Positions 31,310 through 41,024 of a DNA stretch of 64,000 nucleotides are shown one piece after another; the first letter of the stretch is position 1, and each line of letters begins with the position of its first letter. The stretch spans positions 1,922,001 to 1,986,000 of the forward strand of contig CP025323.1 of NCBI GenBank assembly GCA_004014935.1. The letters run 5' to 3'. The DNA comes from Saccharomycopsis malanga (taxonomy: Eukaryota; Ascomycota; Saccharomycetes; Ascoideales; Saccharomycopsidaceae). The notes beneath the pieces are model-generated. The model saw nothing but the letters and a program-made list of their open reading frames with translations, had not been told where the DNA came from and ran no database searches. Both the position numbers and the translations under genes were made by a program.

Positions 31310-32119
31310 ATGGTGAATTATTTCTTTACACTTGCACATTTCTGCGAGTCTCATGGCCCGGTTTCTTTATTGAACACCAGACAACATACTGCGACGATAG
31401 TTGCCAATCTTTCGTCCAACAGTAATGCGTGTGCTTCTTGTGAGCTCCGCTTGCCAAAGAACAGTGAAGATGAGGATGAGGATGACACGCATTATTTATA
31501 TACCCAATGCGATGAAAGTGTCAGTTTCATTAGTTCCAGGTATTTCAATAACCGTATCATCAATGACAAATTGAAAGCCATTGTAGTGCGCTCTTTATCG
31601 GAAGAGGCAAACTCCAAAATATGTTTTTTTGGCGACACCAATCTCATGTATTCCATTTCCCGTTGTTTCACTCTCAAAGATGCCTTGGCCAGAGGAAAAT
31701 CCAGAAAATATTCTCTTATTCTTACCAGTGATAATCAGAATTCGCTTTTGAAAAATTCAAACAAAATCAGTTCGTTTTTCCATTATCTTATAAAATATTT
31801 GAAAAAACGCCAGCTTATCAACCTGCACTTGTTGAATAATAGAAACTTTCCCCTTTTGAGCTTAAACAATCCCCCAACCGCCCCAAAACACAGAAAACAA
31901 GTATCTCTGAGCTCTTCTCTCATAGAAGACTTGTCTTCCTCCGATCTGGATGCCCATAACCCAAATATCAATGCCAACGGACATATTGATTATTCAGAAC
32001 TCATAAGGAACCAAAAAGTAGTACTACGCAACTTGTCTGACATTCTTGATGATAAACAGATTTATGTCAAGATCCATCTAGTTGCTCTTCGTTTTCTAAA
32101 AGAGTTGTATGACATTTAG
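31310..32119 (+). CDS. LST7: Folliculin homologue Lst7
   Basis: Product of 269 aa. The N-terminus MVNYFFTLAHFCESHGPVSL is the folliculin longin-domain start, followed by CASCELRLPKNSEDEDEDDT. The YLYTQCDESVSFISSRYFNN and LKAIVVRSLSEE segments match the folliculin strand pattern. A Ser-rich linker lies near 200-220. Lst7 with Lst4 forms the yeast FLCN-FNIP complex, a GTPase-activating complex for Gtr2 that signals amino acids to TORC1 at the vacuole. Like S. cerevisiae Lst7 (242 aa) it lacks the long C-terminal DENN part of mammalian folliculin. Confidence 0.85.
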   Translation: MVNYFFTLAHFCESHGPVSLLNTRQHTATIVANLSSNSNACASCELRLPKNSEDEDEDDTHYLYTQCDESVSFISSRYFNNRIINDKLKAIVVRSLSEEANSKICFFGDTNLMYSISRCFTLKDALARGKSRKYSLILTSDNQNSLLKNSNKISSFFHYLIKYLKKRQLINLHLLNNRNFPLLSLNNPPTAPKHRKQVSLSSSLIEDLSSSDLDAHNPNINANGHIDYSELIRNQKVVLRNLSDILDDKQIYVKIHLVALRFLKELYDI

Positions 32120-32380
32120 ATTATTCAAGTATTTTTCTTTTCTTATTTGTATTATATATTATACTTCTTTTGTATGTTTCTTTTTGGTTACGGAATAAAT
32201 GTTTTCACGATAGCGTTTTGTACTGTTTTTAAAATCCATTAACCACATTGGGCAATCACCATCTCATGTTGTAATAAGACAATTGCTCCTATAAGTATGC
32301 GCGCAACTGAAACTTTTTCTTAGATTGGCTACTTCACTAATTTCTACTAGTCTTGCTACTACTTCAACCACAAACTGAAC

Positions 32381-33301
32381 ATGAGCTCACCAATTGCAAT
32401 TGAAGTGAGCAACCTAACTTACACGTATCCCAACGGTAAGACTGGTCTTAGCGATATCAACTTGCTGCTCAACTGGGGTGATCGTTTAATATTGATCGGA
32501 CCTAATGGATCTGGCAAATCGACATTGCTCCGTTGTTTATCGGGGAAAACATTAACCAAAAACAATTCCATCAAGCTCAATGGCAAGGATCCATTCAAGT
32601 TTTCTAACGATAACATCACTACGTATTTGGGCACCGAATGGATCTTGAATTCGGTCATCAAGCGTGACATGCCAGTTCGTATTCTTATAGATTCTGTAGG
32701 GATAAACCATTATCCAAAACGACGTGATGAGCTAGTTGAGATCTTGGATATTGATCTTTCCTGGAATATGAATGAAATATCCGATGGCCAGCGCCGAAGA
32801 ATCCAACTTTTGTTGAAAATCTTTAGTTTGTGGGAAATTCTTCTTCTTGATGAGGTCACTGTAGATTTGGACGTTTTGGTCAGATTGAGGCTCTTAAGAT
32901 GGCTTAAACAAGAAACAATAACTCGTAAATGTTGTGTCATCTATGCCACTCATATCTTTGACGGTTTGGCTTCCTTGGAATTTCCTACTCATATTGCTCA
33001 TATGAATAATGGCAAAATCATCGAAGCAATCAATTACCATAACGATATCGAGTTTGTCAACCATTCTGCCCCTACTGTGGCACCTCATGACTTTAGTAAC
33101 GAGGAACAGAAGTTTAACGAAATAGAAGATTATCTTGCATCCGAAAAGCACAACCATATAGACCTTTTGCAGGTAGTAAATGACACTAACAGTCAACATC
33201 CTAGAAAAAAGATTAAACTTCATAATGTTCACAGTATTCATCCTTTGGCATTACAATGGCTTTCTACTGATTTTAAAAATTACAAGTTTCATAAGAATTA
33301 G
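32381..33301 (+). CDS. CAF16: Caf16-type soluble ABC ATPase
   Basis: Product of 306 aa with one ABC nucleotide-binding domain and no membrane segment. The Walker A is IGPNGSGKSTLLRCLSG near 39-55, the signature is ISDGQRRRIQLLLKI near 133 (DGQ in place of SGGQ), and the Walker B is ILLLDEVTVDLDVLVRLRLL near 152-171. The switch histidine lies in YATHIFDGLASLEFPTHIAH. All match S. cerevisiae Caf16 (289 aa), described as part of the Ccr4-Not environment. The actual substrate or ATP-driven function is unsettled. The basic C-terminus (about 277-306) is variable. Confidence 0.92.
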   Translation: MSSPIAIEVSNLTYTYPNGKTGLSDINLLLNWGDRLILIGPNGSGKSTLLRCLSGKTLTKNNSIKLNGKDPFKFSNDNITTYLGTEWILNSVIKRDMPVRILIDSVGINHYPKRRDELVEILDIDLSWNMNEISDGQRRRIQLLLKIFSLWEILLLDEVTVDLDVLVRLRLLRWLKQETITRKCCVIYATHIFDGLASLEFPTHIAHMNNGKIIEAINYHNDIEFVNHSAPTVAPHDFSNEEQKFNEIEDYLASEKHNHIDLLQVVNDTNSQHPRKKIKLHNVHSIHPLALQWLSTDFKNYKFHKN

Positions 33302-33916
33302 TTTTCAAAAAAAAAATACACATTAACATGTACTGTGTAATGAATTTACTCTAAATATCAGGGTGTATATTATTTATATATTAATAAATCACCTTTCAAA
33401 TATCAATTTGTATGATAAATATCCTTTAAATATCAGGGTGTATATTATTTAGATATTAACAATAAATCACCTTTCAAATATCAATGTGTATGATAAATAT
33501 CCTATAAATATCAACAATCATTTCCCCCTAATACCAACATTTATTATCCTCTCAAATAGCAGACTGTACAATAACTATCAACTTGCTCAAAATAGACTAT
33601 AGCAATCAAAAATACAAAATATTAGCACTTCATTATAGCATATATTGCTCTATAAACAGCATAATAGCAGCAAAAATATCATAGAACATAGGGCTCTAGA
33701 GATAGCACTGTTGCCAGACAAACCGTGTTTGAACCTGGCATGTCTCGAAAAAGCATAACCTCTGCTGGAGGTTTTAGGTGAATGAATTGGTCTTCTCGAT
33801 TCAAGGTCAATACAAGCATTGTTGAAAGCCTTTTTGTAGTTTGTCTCAAGAACCCTTTTTGAAAACAAGCATTAGCCAAAACCCCTAAAGAGTTCTGATC
33901 TGCACAACTTCAAAAG
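33302..33916. other. Intergenic between CAF16 and PFK2-like gene
   Basis: A convergent region that contains a 75-bp minisatellite (33352-33513). The part at 33640-33900 is slightly GC-richer and carries an open minus-strand frame (up to 72 codons), but the composition is not convincing and no homology is recognised. Confidence 0.55.
33352..33513. repeat. 75-78 bp tandem repeat, about 2.2 units
   Basis: Two near-identical units start at about 33352 and 33427, marked by AAATATCAGGGTGTATATTA, AATAAATCACCTTTCAAATA and GTATGATAAATATCC, followed by the start of a third. Few substitutions separate the units, so the duplication is recent. Confidence 0.85.
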
Positions 33917-35509
33917 CTAATGACTAATCTTTATGCTCTTGGAGGTGTTTGAATAAGCATTGTACGAAACCTCCACCAACTCATCCTCGGAAAACTTGAG
34001 TGACGGTATATCGTTGGACGAGCAGTTCATCAAATACCCGTAAAGCACTCTCAACACGCTTTCGTGGCCAATGACTAGTATGTTTTTTGTATTCCGCTCC
34101 ATTTCCAAAATCAACGGCTCCAATCTTACTGCCAAGTCGTGATAACTTTCTCCTCTAGGATACCTTACATGGTACGGGTCCTTGTGGAACAACTTGTACT
34201 CTATAGGGAACATTTCTTTGATTTCGTCCTCGGTCAAGTTTTCGCTGGTGCCTGGGTTTAGCTGTGTTAATTCAGATCTGTGGATGGTTTTGATATTATG
34301 TTTGTTTTCAAATATAGCTGCGGTTTGAACCGTACGTCTTCTAGTGGATGTCCAGATCATCAACTTTTTGGAAAGACTTTGCACATTGTCGAGTTTCTTG
34401 GAATCAACAAGATATTTCACCAAGGACTTTTCCAACAATTTGCTATGTTCCTGGCCCTTCAAAGACAAGTCTGGGTCGTTTTTGAATGTGTTTTTCTTAT
34501 TTGACGAATCGCCACATCTTCCAAAGAAAATCGAGCCTTTTTTGATTCTTGTGTTCAACAAGAAAAAAGTGATTCTGTTGATCAAATATCCGTATTCGGA
34601 TTTGTTTAGAATCAAGCGCTCTCCAAAGTTGATACTTTTTATATAACTCAATACTTGGCTTTCATTCTTATCTACCTCATTGATGATTTCGTAATAATTG
34701 GAAGCTTCTTGAATTCTTTTAGCAAAATCGTTTCTGGCTTCTTCTTGGTCCCAATCCTTGTAATCTGGTGATTTGATTGCGTCTTTGAGACTATTGGCAA
34801 GCAATTTATCATTGTCGATTAATGATTCTATAAATAACACTTTTACGTTGATTTTACGGAAATCTTCCTGGAGCTGGATTCGATGTTTCGCTATTCCATT
34901 GATTGCATCATAAATAGCAACCTGTCCCTTGTCCTTGTCCAAAAACTCCTTGATATTGTCAATGCACTTGTCGATCAAAGACTCTTTAATCTTGGACACC
35001 TTTTCATCATCAGGCTTTTGGCTGAAGAATCCAGGAGTCACTTTTTCATCAGTCAAATACTGTCTACGGAAATCGTCAAAATGGAACACCTGGGTGGTCA
35101 CACCCAACCATCTTAAGTATCTTGTTAAGGAAACCGATAAATGGGTCTTTCCTCTTCCAGGCAAACCTGACAAACAAATCAAAAGTTTTCCCGCATGAAA
35201 CAATCTCCCACTATCGGTAGAATACAATTGGCCAGGAGATACCTTGAAAGGTGAGACTGTAGAATGGATTTCATCTTTCACACGCTGTGAATCATCTTCC
35301 TCGGTCTTGGAGCCCTCAGGTTCGTCGGCAACAGCATTGTTCACCACCCATTTGTTGGACTTTCTAGCACTGTAATTGCCTGGCAAACGAGGCAGCTCGA
35401 TAGCAACTTCCTCGGACCCATAATTATTGTTTATGGGATCCTGGCTGATTCTGATGACCTTGGGATTTGTTATTTCCTCGGACATTGGATGTGATAATGA
35501 GATGGGCAT
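33917..35509 (-). CDS. 6-phosphofructo-2-kinase/fructose-2,6-bisphosphatase-like protein
   Basis: Product of 530 aa. The kinase half (about 100-320) has a P-loop LSGLPGRGKTHLSVSL near 113 and FHFDDFRRQYLTDEKVTPGF near 145. The phosphatase half (about 330-530) has TSTRRRTVQTAAIF near 395, PRGESYHDLAVRLEPLILEM near 452 and VIGHESVLRVLYGY near 480. The usual catalytic RHG of the phosphatase is replaced by R-C-G (FFGRCGDSSNKK near 330). The phospho-accepting histidine is therefore missing and the bisphosphatase is probably inactive, as known for some yeast paralogues. It most resembles the divergent S. cerevisiae YLR345W type rather than the main PFK26 enzyme. A second ATG lies eight codons in. 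Confidence 0.8.
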   Translation of the reverse strand: MPISLSHPMSEEITNPKVIRISQDPINNNYGSEEVAIELPRLPGNYSARKSNKWVVNNAVADEPEGSKTEEDDSQRVKDEIHSTVSPFKVSPGQLYSTDSGRLFHAGKLLICLSGLPGRGKTHLSVSLTRYLRWLGVTTQVFHFDDFRRQYLTDEKVTPGFFSQKPDDEKVSKIKESLIDKCIDNIKEFLDKDKGQVAIYDAINGIAKHRIQLQEDFRKINVKVLFIESLIDNDKLLANSLKDAIKSPDYKDWDQEEARNDFAKRIQEASNYYEIINEVDKNESQVLSYIKSINFGERLILNKSEYGYLINRITFFLLNTRIKKGSIFFGRCGDSSNKKNTFKNDPDLSLKGQEHSKLLEKSLVKYLVDSKKLDNVQSLSKKLMIWTSTRRRTVQTAAIFENKHNIKTIHRSELTQLNPGTSENLTEDEIKEMFPIEYKLFHKDPYHVRYPRGESYHDLAVRLEPLILEMERNTKNILVIGHESVLRVLYGYLMNCSSNDIPSLKFSEDELVEVSYNAYSNTSKSIKISH

Positions 35510-35961
35510 GTATTGGCAAAAAGCAAACTTGACGTGGATGAAGAAAAATAAATACCCAAAAGATTGATCACCGCTTTTATAATGTGTTGGCGATGGTGGT
35601 TCCCCACAAAAAATGAAACCGAAAAAGGCACCAACTAATTAAGAAATAAACAAGTAAAATCAAAAGAGATTTTGATAGAATCCAATAAAACTATAAACCG
35701 GTGATCCTACTATGCTTGTTTGTAACAATTTACGGGAAAATATCAAACATAAGCCAAAGATTTGGATAATTATATGGACAAACAAAGAGATGAAATGCCC
35801 TAACAATCAATAGATTGTCAGACCAAAACGGAACAATCTACCCGGTGTAGTTGTTTCTCTTAGTGAAGCTCGCTATTTTTCATTCAATGAACGGAATTTA
35901 TCGCTTTTCCCTCTATGAAATGCTGTAAATAACACTGAATAACCAATAATACAAATAAAAA
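35510..35961. promoter_or_regulatory. Divergent promoter region PFK2-like/CIN4
   Basis: 450 bp of shared upstream DNA. No specific site recognised. Confidence 0.4.
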
Positions 35962-36585
35962 ATGGGCTTGCTTACAATAATAAAAAAACAAAAGTTGAAA
36001 GACAAGGAAATACGGATTTTGATCCTGTAAGTTGTGTAATATGTCGTCTAACAAGTAAAAAACTACTAACTTTTTCACAGTGGTCTTGACAATTCGGGAA
36101 AAACCACCATTGTCAAGCGTCTTCTCAAGCAAGATGTAAAACAAGTCAGCCCCACCATGGGGTTCCAGATCAACACGTTTAGTTACCAGCAATTTACGCT
36201 CAATGTATGGGATGTGGGCGGACAGACCACGCTTCGGCCATTCTGGTACAACTATTTTGAGAAAACTGACTCCATAATATGGGTGATCGATTGTAATTCC
36301 ATAGAGCGCTTGCAGGAAAGTTTTGTTGAGTTTCAAAATGTGTTGAAAGAAGACAGACTCATCGGCGCTAATCTTCTTATATTGGTAAATAAAATAGATT
36401 TGATTGACAACGATAAGAAGAAAATCCAAAATGTGGTGGACTTGATTGTCCAAAGTTTGGATTTAAACCTCATTACCAACCATAATTGGAATATTCTTCC
36501 ATGTAGCGCATACACTGGCGAAAACCTTGATCATGGTCTTGATTGGATTGTTCAAGAGGTCAAACAACGTTTATATATACTATGA
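35962..36585 (+). CDS. CIN4: Arl2-type small GTPase Cin4, two exons
   Basis: Exon 1 is 35962-36026, the intron is 36027-36080 (54 nt, GTAAGT ... TACTAAC ... CACAG), and exon 2 is 36081-36585. The product is 189 aa, close to S. cerevisiae Cin4 (191 aa). Gly2 is available for myristoylation (MGLLTIIKKQK). GTPase motifs run in order: ILGLDNSGKTTIVKRLL (P-loop, around the splice junction), PTMGFQ (switch I), WDVGGQTTLRPFWYNYF (switch II), NKIDL and CSAYTGENL. Arl2/Cin4 works with tubulin cofactors (Cin1, Cin2, Pac2) in beta-tubulin folding and microtubule stability. Confidence 0.93.
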
Positions 36586-36634
36586 AAAAAATCTCGTTTT
36601 GGCTCCATTTATATATATACAAATTGCAGTTTAC

Positions 36635-36916
36635 TCATCCTCTAAACTTCTTCAATGTACTACTTCTGATATTATTTAGCTGAACCGTTGTGAGCTCTCC
36701 CGAATTGTCCTTGGCTTGCAAGGACTTGGCCTCACAAACCAACGTTTTAATAAATGCTATATAATTTAAGTATACAATCAAATCTGTAGAATCATTCTTT
36801 ATAGCGTTCACAGTAACCCCATGTTTGCTTTTCTCCTCTTGTAGCTGTTGTAATTTCAATTTCAACACCTTGCGGAATCTAGAACGATTTACTGGTTTCA
36901 ACACCTTGTCAGGCAT
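36635..36916 (-). CDS. WIP1: CENP-W-like histone-fold centromere protein
   Basis: Product of 93 aa from the ATG at 36916 (MPDKVLKPVNRSRFRKVLKL). The frame stays open further upstream, but that part is Leu/Phe-rich and non-conserved. The C-terminal half aligns with human CENP-W. STDLIVYLNYIAFIKTLVCE compares with SGDLLVHLNCLLFVHRLAEE. The ends also agree: IRSSTLKKFRG compared with AKVILKKSRG. The N-terminal half is basic, as expected for DNA contact. CENP-W pairs with CENP-T in the inner kinetochore (Cnn1-Wip1 in S. cerevisiae, Wip1 89 aa). Stop codons of CIN4 and this gene are 49 bp apart. Small size makes the call moderately certain. Confidence 0.7.
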   Translation of the reverse strand: MPDKVLKPVNRSRFRKVLKLKLQQLQEEKSKHGVTVNAIKNDSTDLIVYLNYIAFIKTLVCEAKSLQAKDNSGELTTVQLNNIRSSTLKKFRG

Positions 36917-37238
36917 ATTATTCACAATGCTTTTAATTGTATTTAGAAAAGACAACGCTTTTAATTGTATTAGAAAAAAAAACAATTGATTCAAATCACA
37001 TTTAATCTGTTTATATTTTTCATCATACATCGACTAATATACCCGTACATTTGGTATACCTCTATACAATATATATGCTAAACTATACTGAACCATATCT
37101 ATACAATATTAATCTTTAGTTGGTTTGAAGCTGCTGTAAGACGTTGCCATTTTAGGCTCTGGTATTTAGAGATTGATGGTTCAAAAATGTATATTAACAA
37201 AGAACAAGCGCGCTTTAGAAACAGCGCAAGTTTTATAA

Positions 37239-37612
37239 ATACTGGTTCGAAATGTAAAATACTATTAAACCGCTGTGCCGGATGGCTCGTAAACTCGTAG
37301 AAGAGAAGACCTGGCAGGACAGTTTAGCGGATAGTAGTCTCGGAAATGAAAGACTTGACAGGATAATGTAGCAACTCGCTGCTTTTTACGCTGTTGGACA
37401 GGCAACTATCTGAAACACTACCTAAACCAATAGTGCTTGCTTTCCAGTTAAATGACAGTTTACAGACTTGGTAATCGTGGCCTTTTGATCATAATCTTTC
37501 CACCCGTATTCTTGTTCGAGAGTATTATCCACTAAACTATCCTGCCAGGTCTTTTGTCTTCCCCAAGAACACTGGCCACTGAGCCAGACAGCCCAGCGGC
37601 TCAAAATATAAA
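37239..37612. mobile_element. Two family S SINEs in head-to-head inverted arrangement
   Basis: From 37270 the plus strand reads CCGCTGTGCCGGATGGCTCG and then GGCAGGACAGTTTAGCGGAT AGTAGTCTCGG. From about 37516 to 37605 the same head appears in reverse complement (GAGAGTATTATCCACTAAAC, TATCCTGCCAGGTCTTTTGT, CACTGGCCACTGAGCC, GCCCAGCGGC). The arms are roughly 90-110 bp, separated by about 140-190 bp of diverged sequence. Both outer edges have tail-like sequence (GGTTCGAAATGTAAAATAC on the left, GGCTCAAAATATAAAATATT on the right). The inverted arms could fold as a cruciform or RNA hairpin. Confidence 0.7.
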
Positions 37613-37798
37613 ATATTACAATTAAAACTCAAGAAACCCAATTTATTGAACAGCAAAAACCAAAAACTACACAAAAAAATATTATATTAACGGTTATTTT
37701 TCATTCATTGCAACATCCCGCTTCTGATGACATTATAACAGAAACAAAAGGCCACGAAACAAAAAAAAAAGGATAAAATGGGAAAATTAGTGAGAATT
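37613..37798. terminator. 3' flank of ASC1
   Basis: AT-rich region after the ASC1 stop codon (minus strand). No defined polyadenylation signal is claimed. Confidence 0.3.
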
Positions 37799-39220
37799 CT
37801 AACTAGAGGTCATAACTTGCCAGACTCTGATGACGTTATCAGTGTAACCAGCGAACAAGTTTTGGCCGTCAGCACTCCAAGCCAAAGAAATAGCTTCTGG
37901 CTCTTTGCTGGAGTTTTCACCAGTGGTGAATTCTGGTTTCAATTCGTCCATCAACTTTCTTTCTTCCAAGTTGTAGATCTTGATAGAAGAGGAGGTGGCA
38001 GCGACCAACCAGTATCTGTTTGGAGAGAAAGCCAAAGCGTAGATTTCATCGCCAGAAGTCAAGGTGTAAAGAGTTCTAGACAAACTCAAGTCCCACAAGA
38101 TGATGGAACCATCTTTACCACCAGAAGCACACAAAGATCCGTCTGGAGAGACAGTCAAAGCGGAAACGTAACCGGTGTGGCCAATGAAATCGGCCTTTGG
38201 AGAGTAGTCAACCAAGTCCCAAGCCTATATATTGTTAGTAAAACGTGTCTGGTGTTGCAATTTGCAAATGCAATAAATAGCCAGTCATATCAGAGATCTT
38301 GGTGATAATTGTATGTCTCATTCGGCTTTTACACCGTCCGAAGTAGCAAATATTATTTTTAACATCATTTAGACTGGCTATCATTAATAAATATTCAGTG
38401 GAAAAATACTTACTCTAACTTTCTTGTCGGAACCAGCTGAAATAACAGTTGGAGTGCTGTCATCTGGACTGAATCTGACAGCATTAACCCAGTCACTGTG
38501 ACCAGTCAAGGTTTCTCTACATTCTCCAAGAGTGTTCCAGAGCTTGACGGTCTTGTCTCTGGAAGCAGACACAATCTGTCTCAAGTTCTTGGCAATAGAA
38601 CACGACAAGACATCGTTGGTGTGGCCAACAAAAGTCTTGGCAGTGACACCTGTCTCAAGGTTCCACAATCTCAAGGTTTTGTCCCAAGAAGCAGACAAAG
38701 CAAACAACCCATCGGCGGAGATGGTGACGTCTTGCACAATGTGGGAGTGGCCTCTGAATGACTTCTTTGGAACACCGTAGTTCGAGTCATCTCTGGTTAA
38801 TTGCCAGACAATCAACGATTTGTCTCTAGAACCGGACAACAACAAGTCTGGTTTAGCTGGGGTGGTAGCCAAAGAGGTGACCCAACCGTTGTGGCCTATA
38901 AAATGTTAGTATATTTGATTGAATATTACAACTTTCAGAAACAATGAATATTTTTTTTTGCAATTTTTCAATTATTGATAATTTTAATGATCTGACTTGG
39001 TATCCATATCCAACTTTAAATCATGTTGCTCCAATCCATCGTCTTGCGGATTCCAAAAACACAATTGGAAAATGATATTATTAACCACTCTGTATACCCA
39101 TTTGTTTCCCATTAATCTCCATTACTACAGTGAAAAATCATGTTTCTGCCTCACTATAAGCACACAATACACACCTTCCAAGGTACCTCTCAAAACAAGA
39201 ACTTCTCTGGTGTCAGACAT
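37799..39220 (-). CDS. ASC1: RACK1 homologue Asc1/Cpc2, three exons
   Basis: Exons on minus are 39175-39220, 38414-38895 and 37799-38224, with introns of 279 nt (GTGTGT ... TTATAG) and 189 nt (GTAAGT ... ATATAG). The product is 317 aa, a seven-bladed WD40 propeller. It starts [20 protein letters not shown] and has blades such as [20 protein letters not shown]-like, [40 protein letters not shown] and [20 protein letters not shown]. Asc1 sits on the 40S subunit head near the mRNA exit and links translation and ribosome quality control to signalling. Codon use is highly biased. Intron 2 hosts snoRNA snR24. Confidence 0.95.
38281..38377 (-). ncRNA. snR24: Box C/D snoRNA snR24 (U24) inside ASC1 intron 2
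   Basis: On minus the segment has a C box (AATGATGTT, plus 38361-38369), the guide-like ATTTGCTACTTC, and the strongly conserved GAATGAGACATACAATTATC then ACCAAGATCT. It ends with the D box CTGA (plus 38290-38293). Flanking CCAGTC and GACTGG pair as a terminal stem. The sequence closely resembles S. cerevisiae U24, which also lies in the ASC1 intron and directs 2'-O-methylation of 25S rRNA. It is probably released from the debranched intron. Confidence 0.93.
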
Positions 39221-39659
39221 TTTGTATTTGACGTTGAATGATAATATCTCCAAAAATTGGTTAACAATATCTAATATGCCTTAATATTATAAGTATATAA
39301 AACCATACAGATTTTTGTCCAGGTTTGGGTTTTGGTTTTTTTCAATATTTTCACTGATGTGCGCATCCATACATCATCGTGCCTATTAATTTTTCATTTC
39401 CTGCACAATATGCCGGCCTCTTCTCTGCTCCTGCTTTCTCCAGCGCCTGCAACCTCCAGAGCCTTCTGAAAATATCAGGGCTGCACATGATGCCGCCCTA
39501 TATTCGTGCACCTGCTATCCACGTGTTTGTTTAAATTTCACTATGTCTGATACATGCTTGATGTTGCATCATCTTGCATGGTCTTCTCCGTATAATGTGA
39601 ATATTGTATGTAGCATCATCTAATATCTCATTTCAATCAAGGTGGAAGCATCAGAGAGT
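39221..39659. promoter_or_regulatory. Divergent promoter ASC1/MED11
   Basis: 440 bp shared upstream region, with pyrimidine-rich tracts on the ASC1 side (TTTTCAATATTTTCAC). No particular factor site is claimed. Confidence 0.4.
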
Positions 39660-40483
39660 ATGGCAAATCAAAGCGTATCTGAGTTTGTGGACGAGCGGTT
39701 GCGAAACCTTCATGAGATTGATGAGGTATGCTGATAATTTCCCTCAAGAACTCAATGGCATTAGCAAAAACTAACATCACTGGATTATAGAAAATAGTAG
39801 CATTGTTGGAGCATGTGTCTTCCACTGTAGAAAATGTCAAGCAAGGAGAAATCAACGAATTGAAGCGTCTATCGGGGTCTAGGCCCCTTGTAAATAGTAG
39901 CACTGTCGAAATACCCAGAGAAAACTTTCGGGAATCTGTCCAGAGTTTCTATAGAGATTTGGAATACATGTCATCACGTCTTAGAAGGGAAATCATTTTG
40001 ATGGATAAGAAAACTGCTTTCAATTCAATAGATGAAAATGACGTGAGTTTGCTTCCGATTTCTATTGACAAGAAAGCTTCATGGGTTGGCGATTGGAAAT
40101 TTAAAAATCAAATTAATGAAATCAAAAACTTGTTAAATAATGATCCTAATTTCGACACAAAATTCGAGTTTCCAGAGCCAACGGACAGTTCAATTGAGAA
40201 TATTAAAATTGTAGAAACAGTAAAGGTCAAAGAAGAAACAAGCAACGTTAACAATGTAATTCAACCGCTCACTAACGAAGATGAAAAACAAGAAAATGAT
40301 AATATGGTGAAAACAGAATCACAAGATGTAACCGTACCTATAACGACAGACGCCAAGCTTGAACTGGATCAGAAAAATCAGCAAAAAGTGGCTGACAATG
40401 AACCTTCAAAAGCATCAGGTGAAAGCTCAGAACCAATGGATATTGATTCCGCTGACGACGCTGATTTTGCTGATATACTATGA
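39660..40483 (+). CDS. MED11: Mediator subunit Med11, two exons
   Basis: Exon 1 is 39660-39725, the intron is 39726-39790 (65 nt, GTATGC ... ACTAAC ... TTATAG), and exon 2 is 39791-40483. The product is 252 aa. The N-terminal ~115 residues are the Med11 helical region: FVDERLRNLHEIDEKIVALL EHVSSTVENVKQGE, FRESVQSFYRDLEYMSSRLR and SLLPISIDKKASWVGDWKF. They align with yeast Med11 (ERLKSLNDIETQL; LLPINVNKKA). Med11 pairs with Med22 in the Mediator head. The remaining ~135 residues are acidic and disordered (ends MDIDSADDADFADIL) and have no counterpart in the 115-aa S. cerevisiae protein. Without exon 1 there is no proper start. Confidence 0.88.
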
Positions 40484-41024
40484 TTAACCTATCTATTCAG
40501 CGTAATTTACTTCATTTATTGTATTTTATATATTACTTTTCCTCTTTAACAAAAAAGAAGAAGCAAGTTTTGTTCGCATAAAACAGGCGTAAACTAGAAT
40601 TATAAACAAATCAAGAAACAGCTTAGTGAGTGGTTTTACTTTTTACAAGCGTGACAAATCAAAGAAAATAAATAGCATCCAGAATCATTGTTAGGCGATG
40701 TGCTTGATCTTCAGCTCACTTGATCTTCAAGATGAAAGCCGTAATGGTTCGCCAGTTCGTGTGCTACCCAATTTTAATAAACTGAATCCTGGTGTTCTAG
40801 AATACTTTTCTTGAAAAGCCGATAGTATCAAATACCTTGATCAAGAATCTTTCTCGGAATTTTGTAAAGAAGTAAAATGTCACTATTTTAAGTTATTGTC
40901 TGTATAGAGTAAATGACCAGTTATCGGAGTAATCCTAGAAGAATTAAAGAGAATGTAAGATTTCAATACTATTATATATTAAAAATTAATTTTATTTGTA
41001 AACAGATAATCAATGGTGTGTAAT
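40484..41024. other. 3' flank of MED11
   Basis: AT-rich sequence without gene. A small inverted or direct element is visible (TGTGCTTGATCTTCAGCTCA followed by CTTGATCTTCAAGATG near 40700-40732). It leads into the family R block. Confidence 0.5.

Noticed and set aside
33690-33868. tRNA-like or small ribosomal-protein-like sequence (GTTTGAACCTGGCATG; frame with RHARFKHGLSGNS)
   Set aside because: No cloverleaf can be drawn with a matching box A, and the frame matches no mitochondrial ribosomal protein I know.
37778-38305. 175-codon plus-strand frame over ASC1 exon 3
   Set aside because: Shadow of the minus-strand ASC1 coding sequence and its intron; no independent support.
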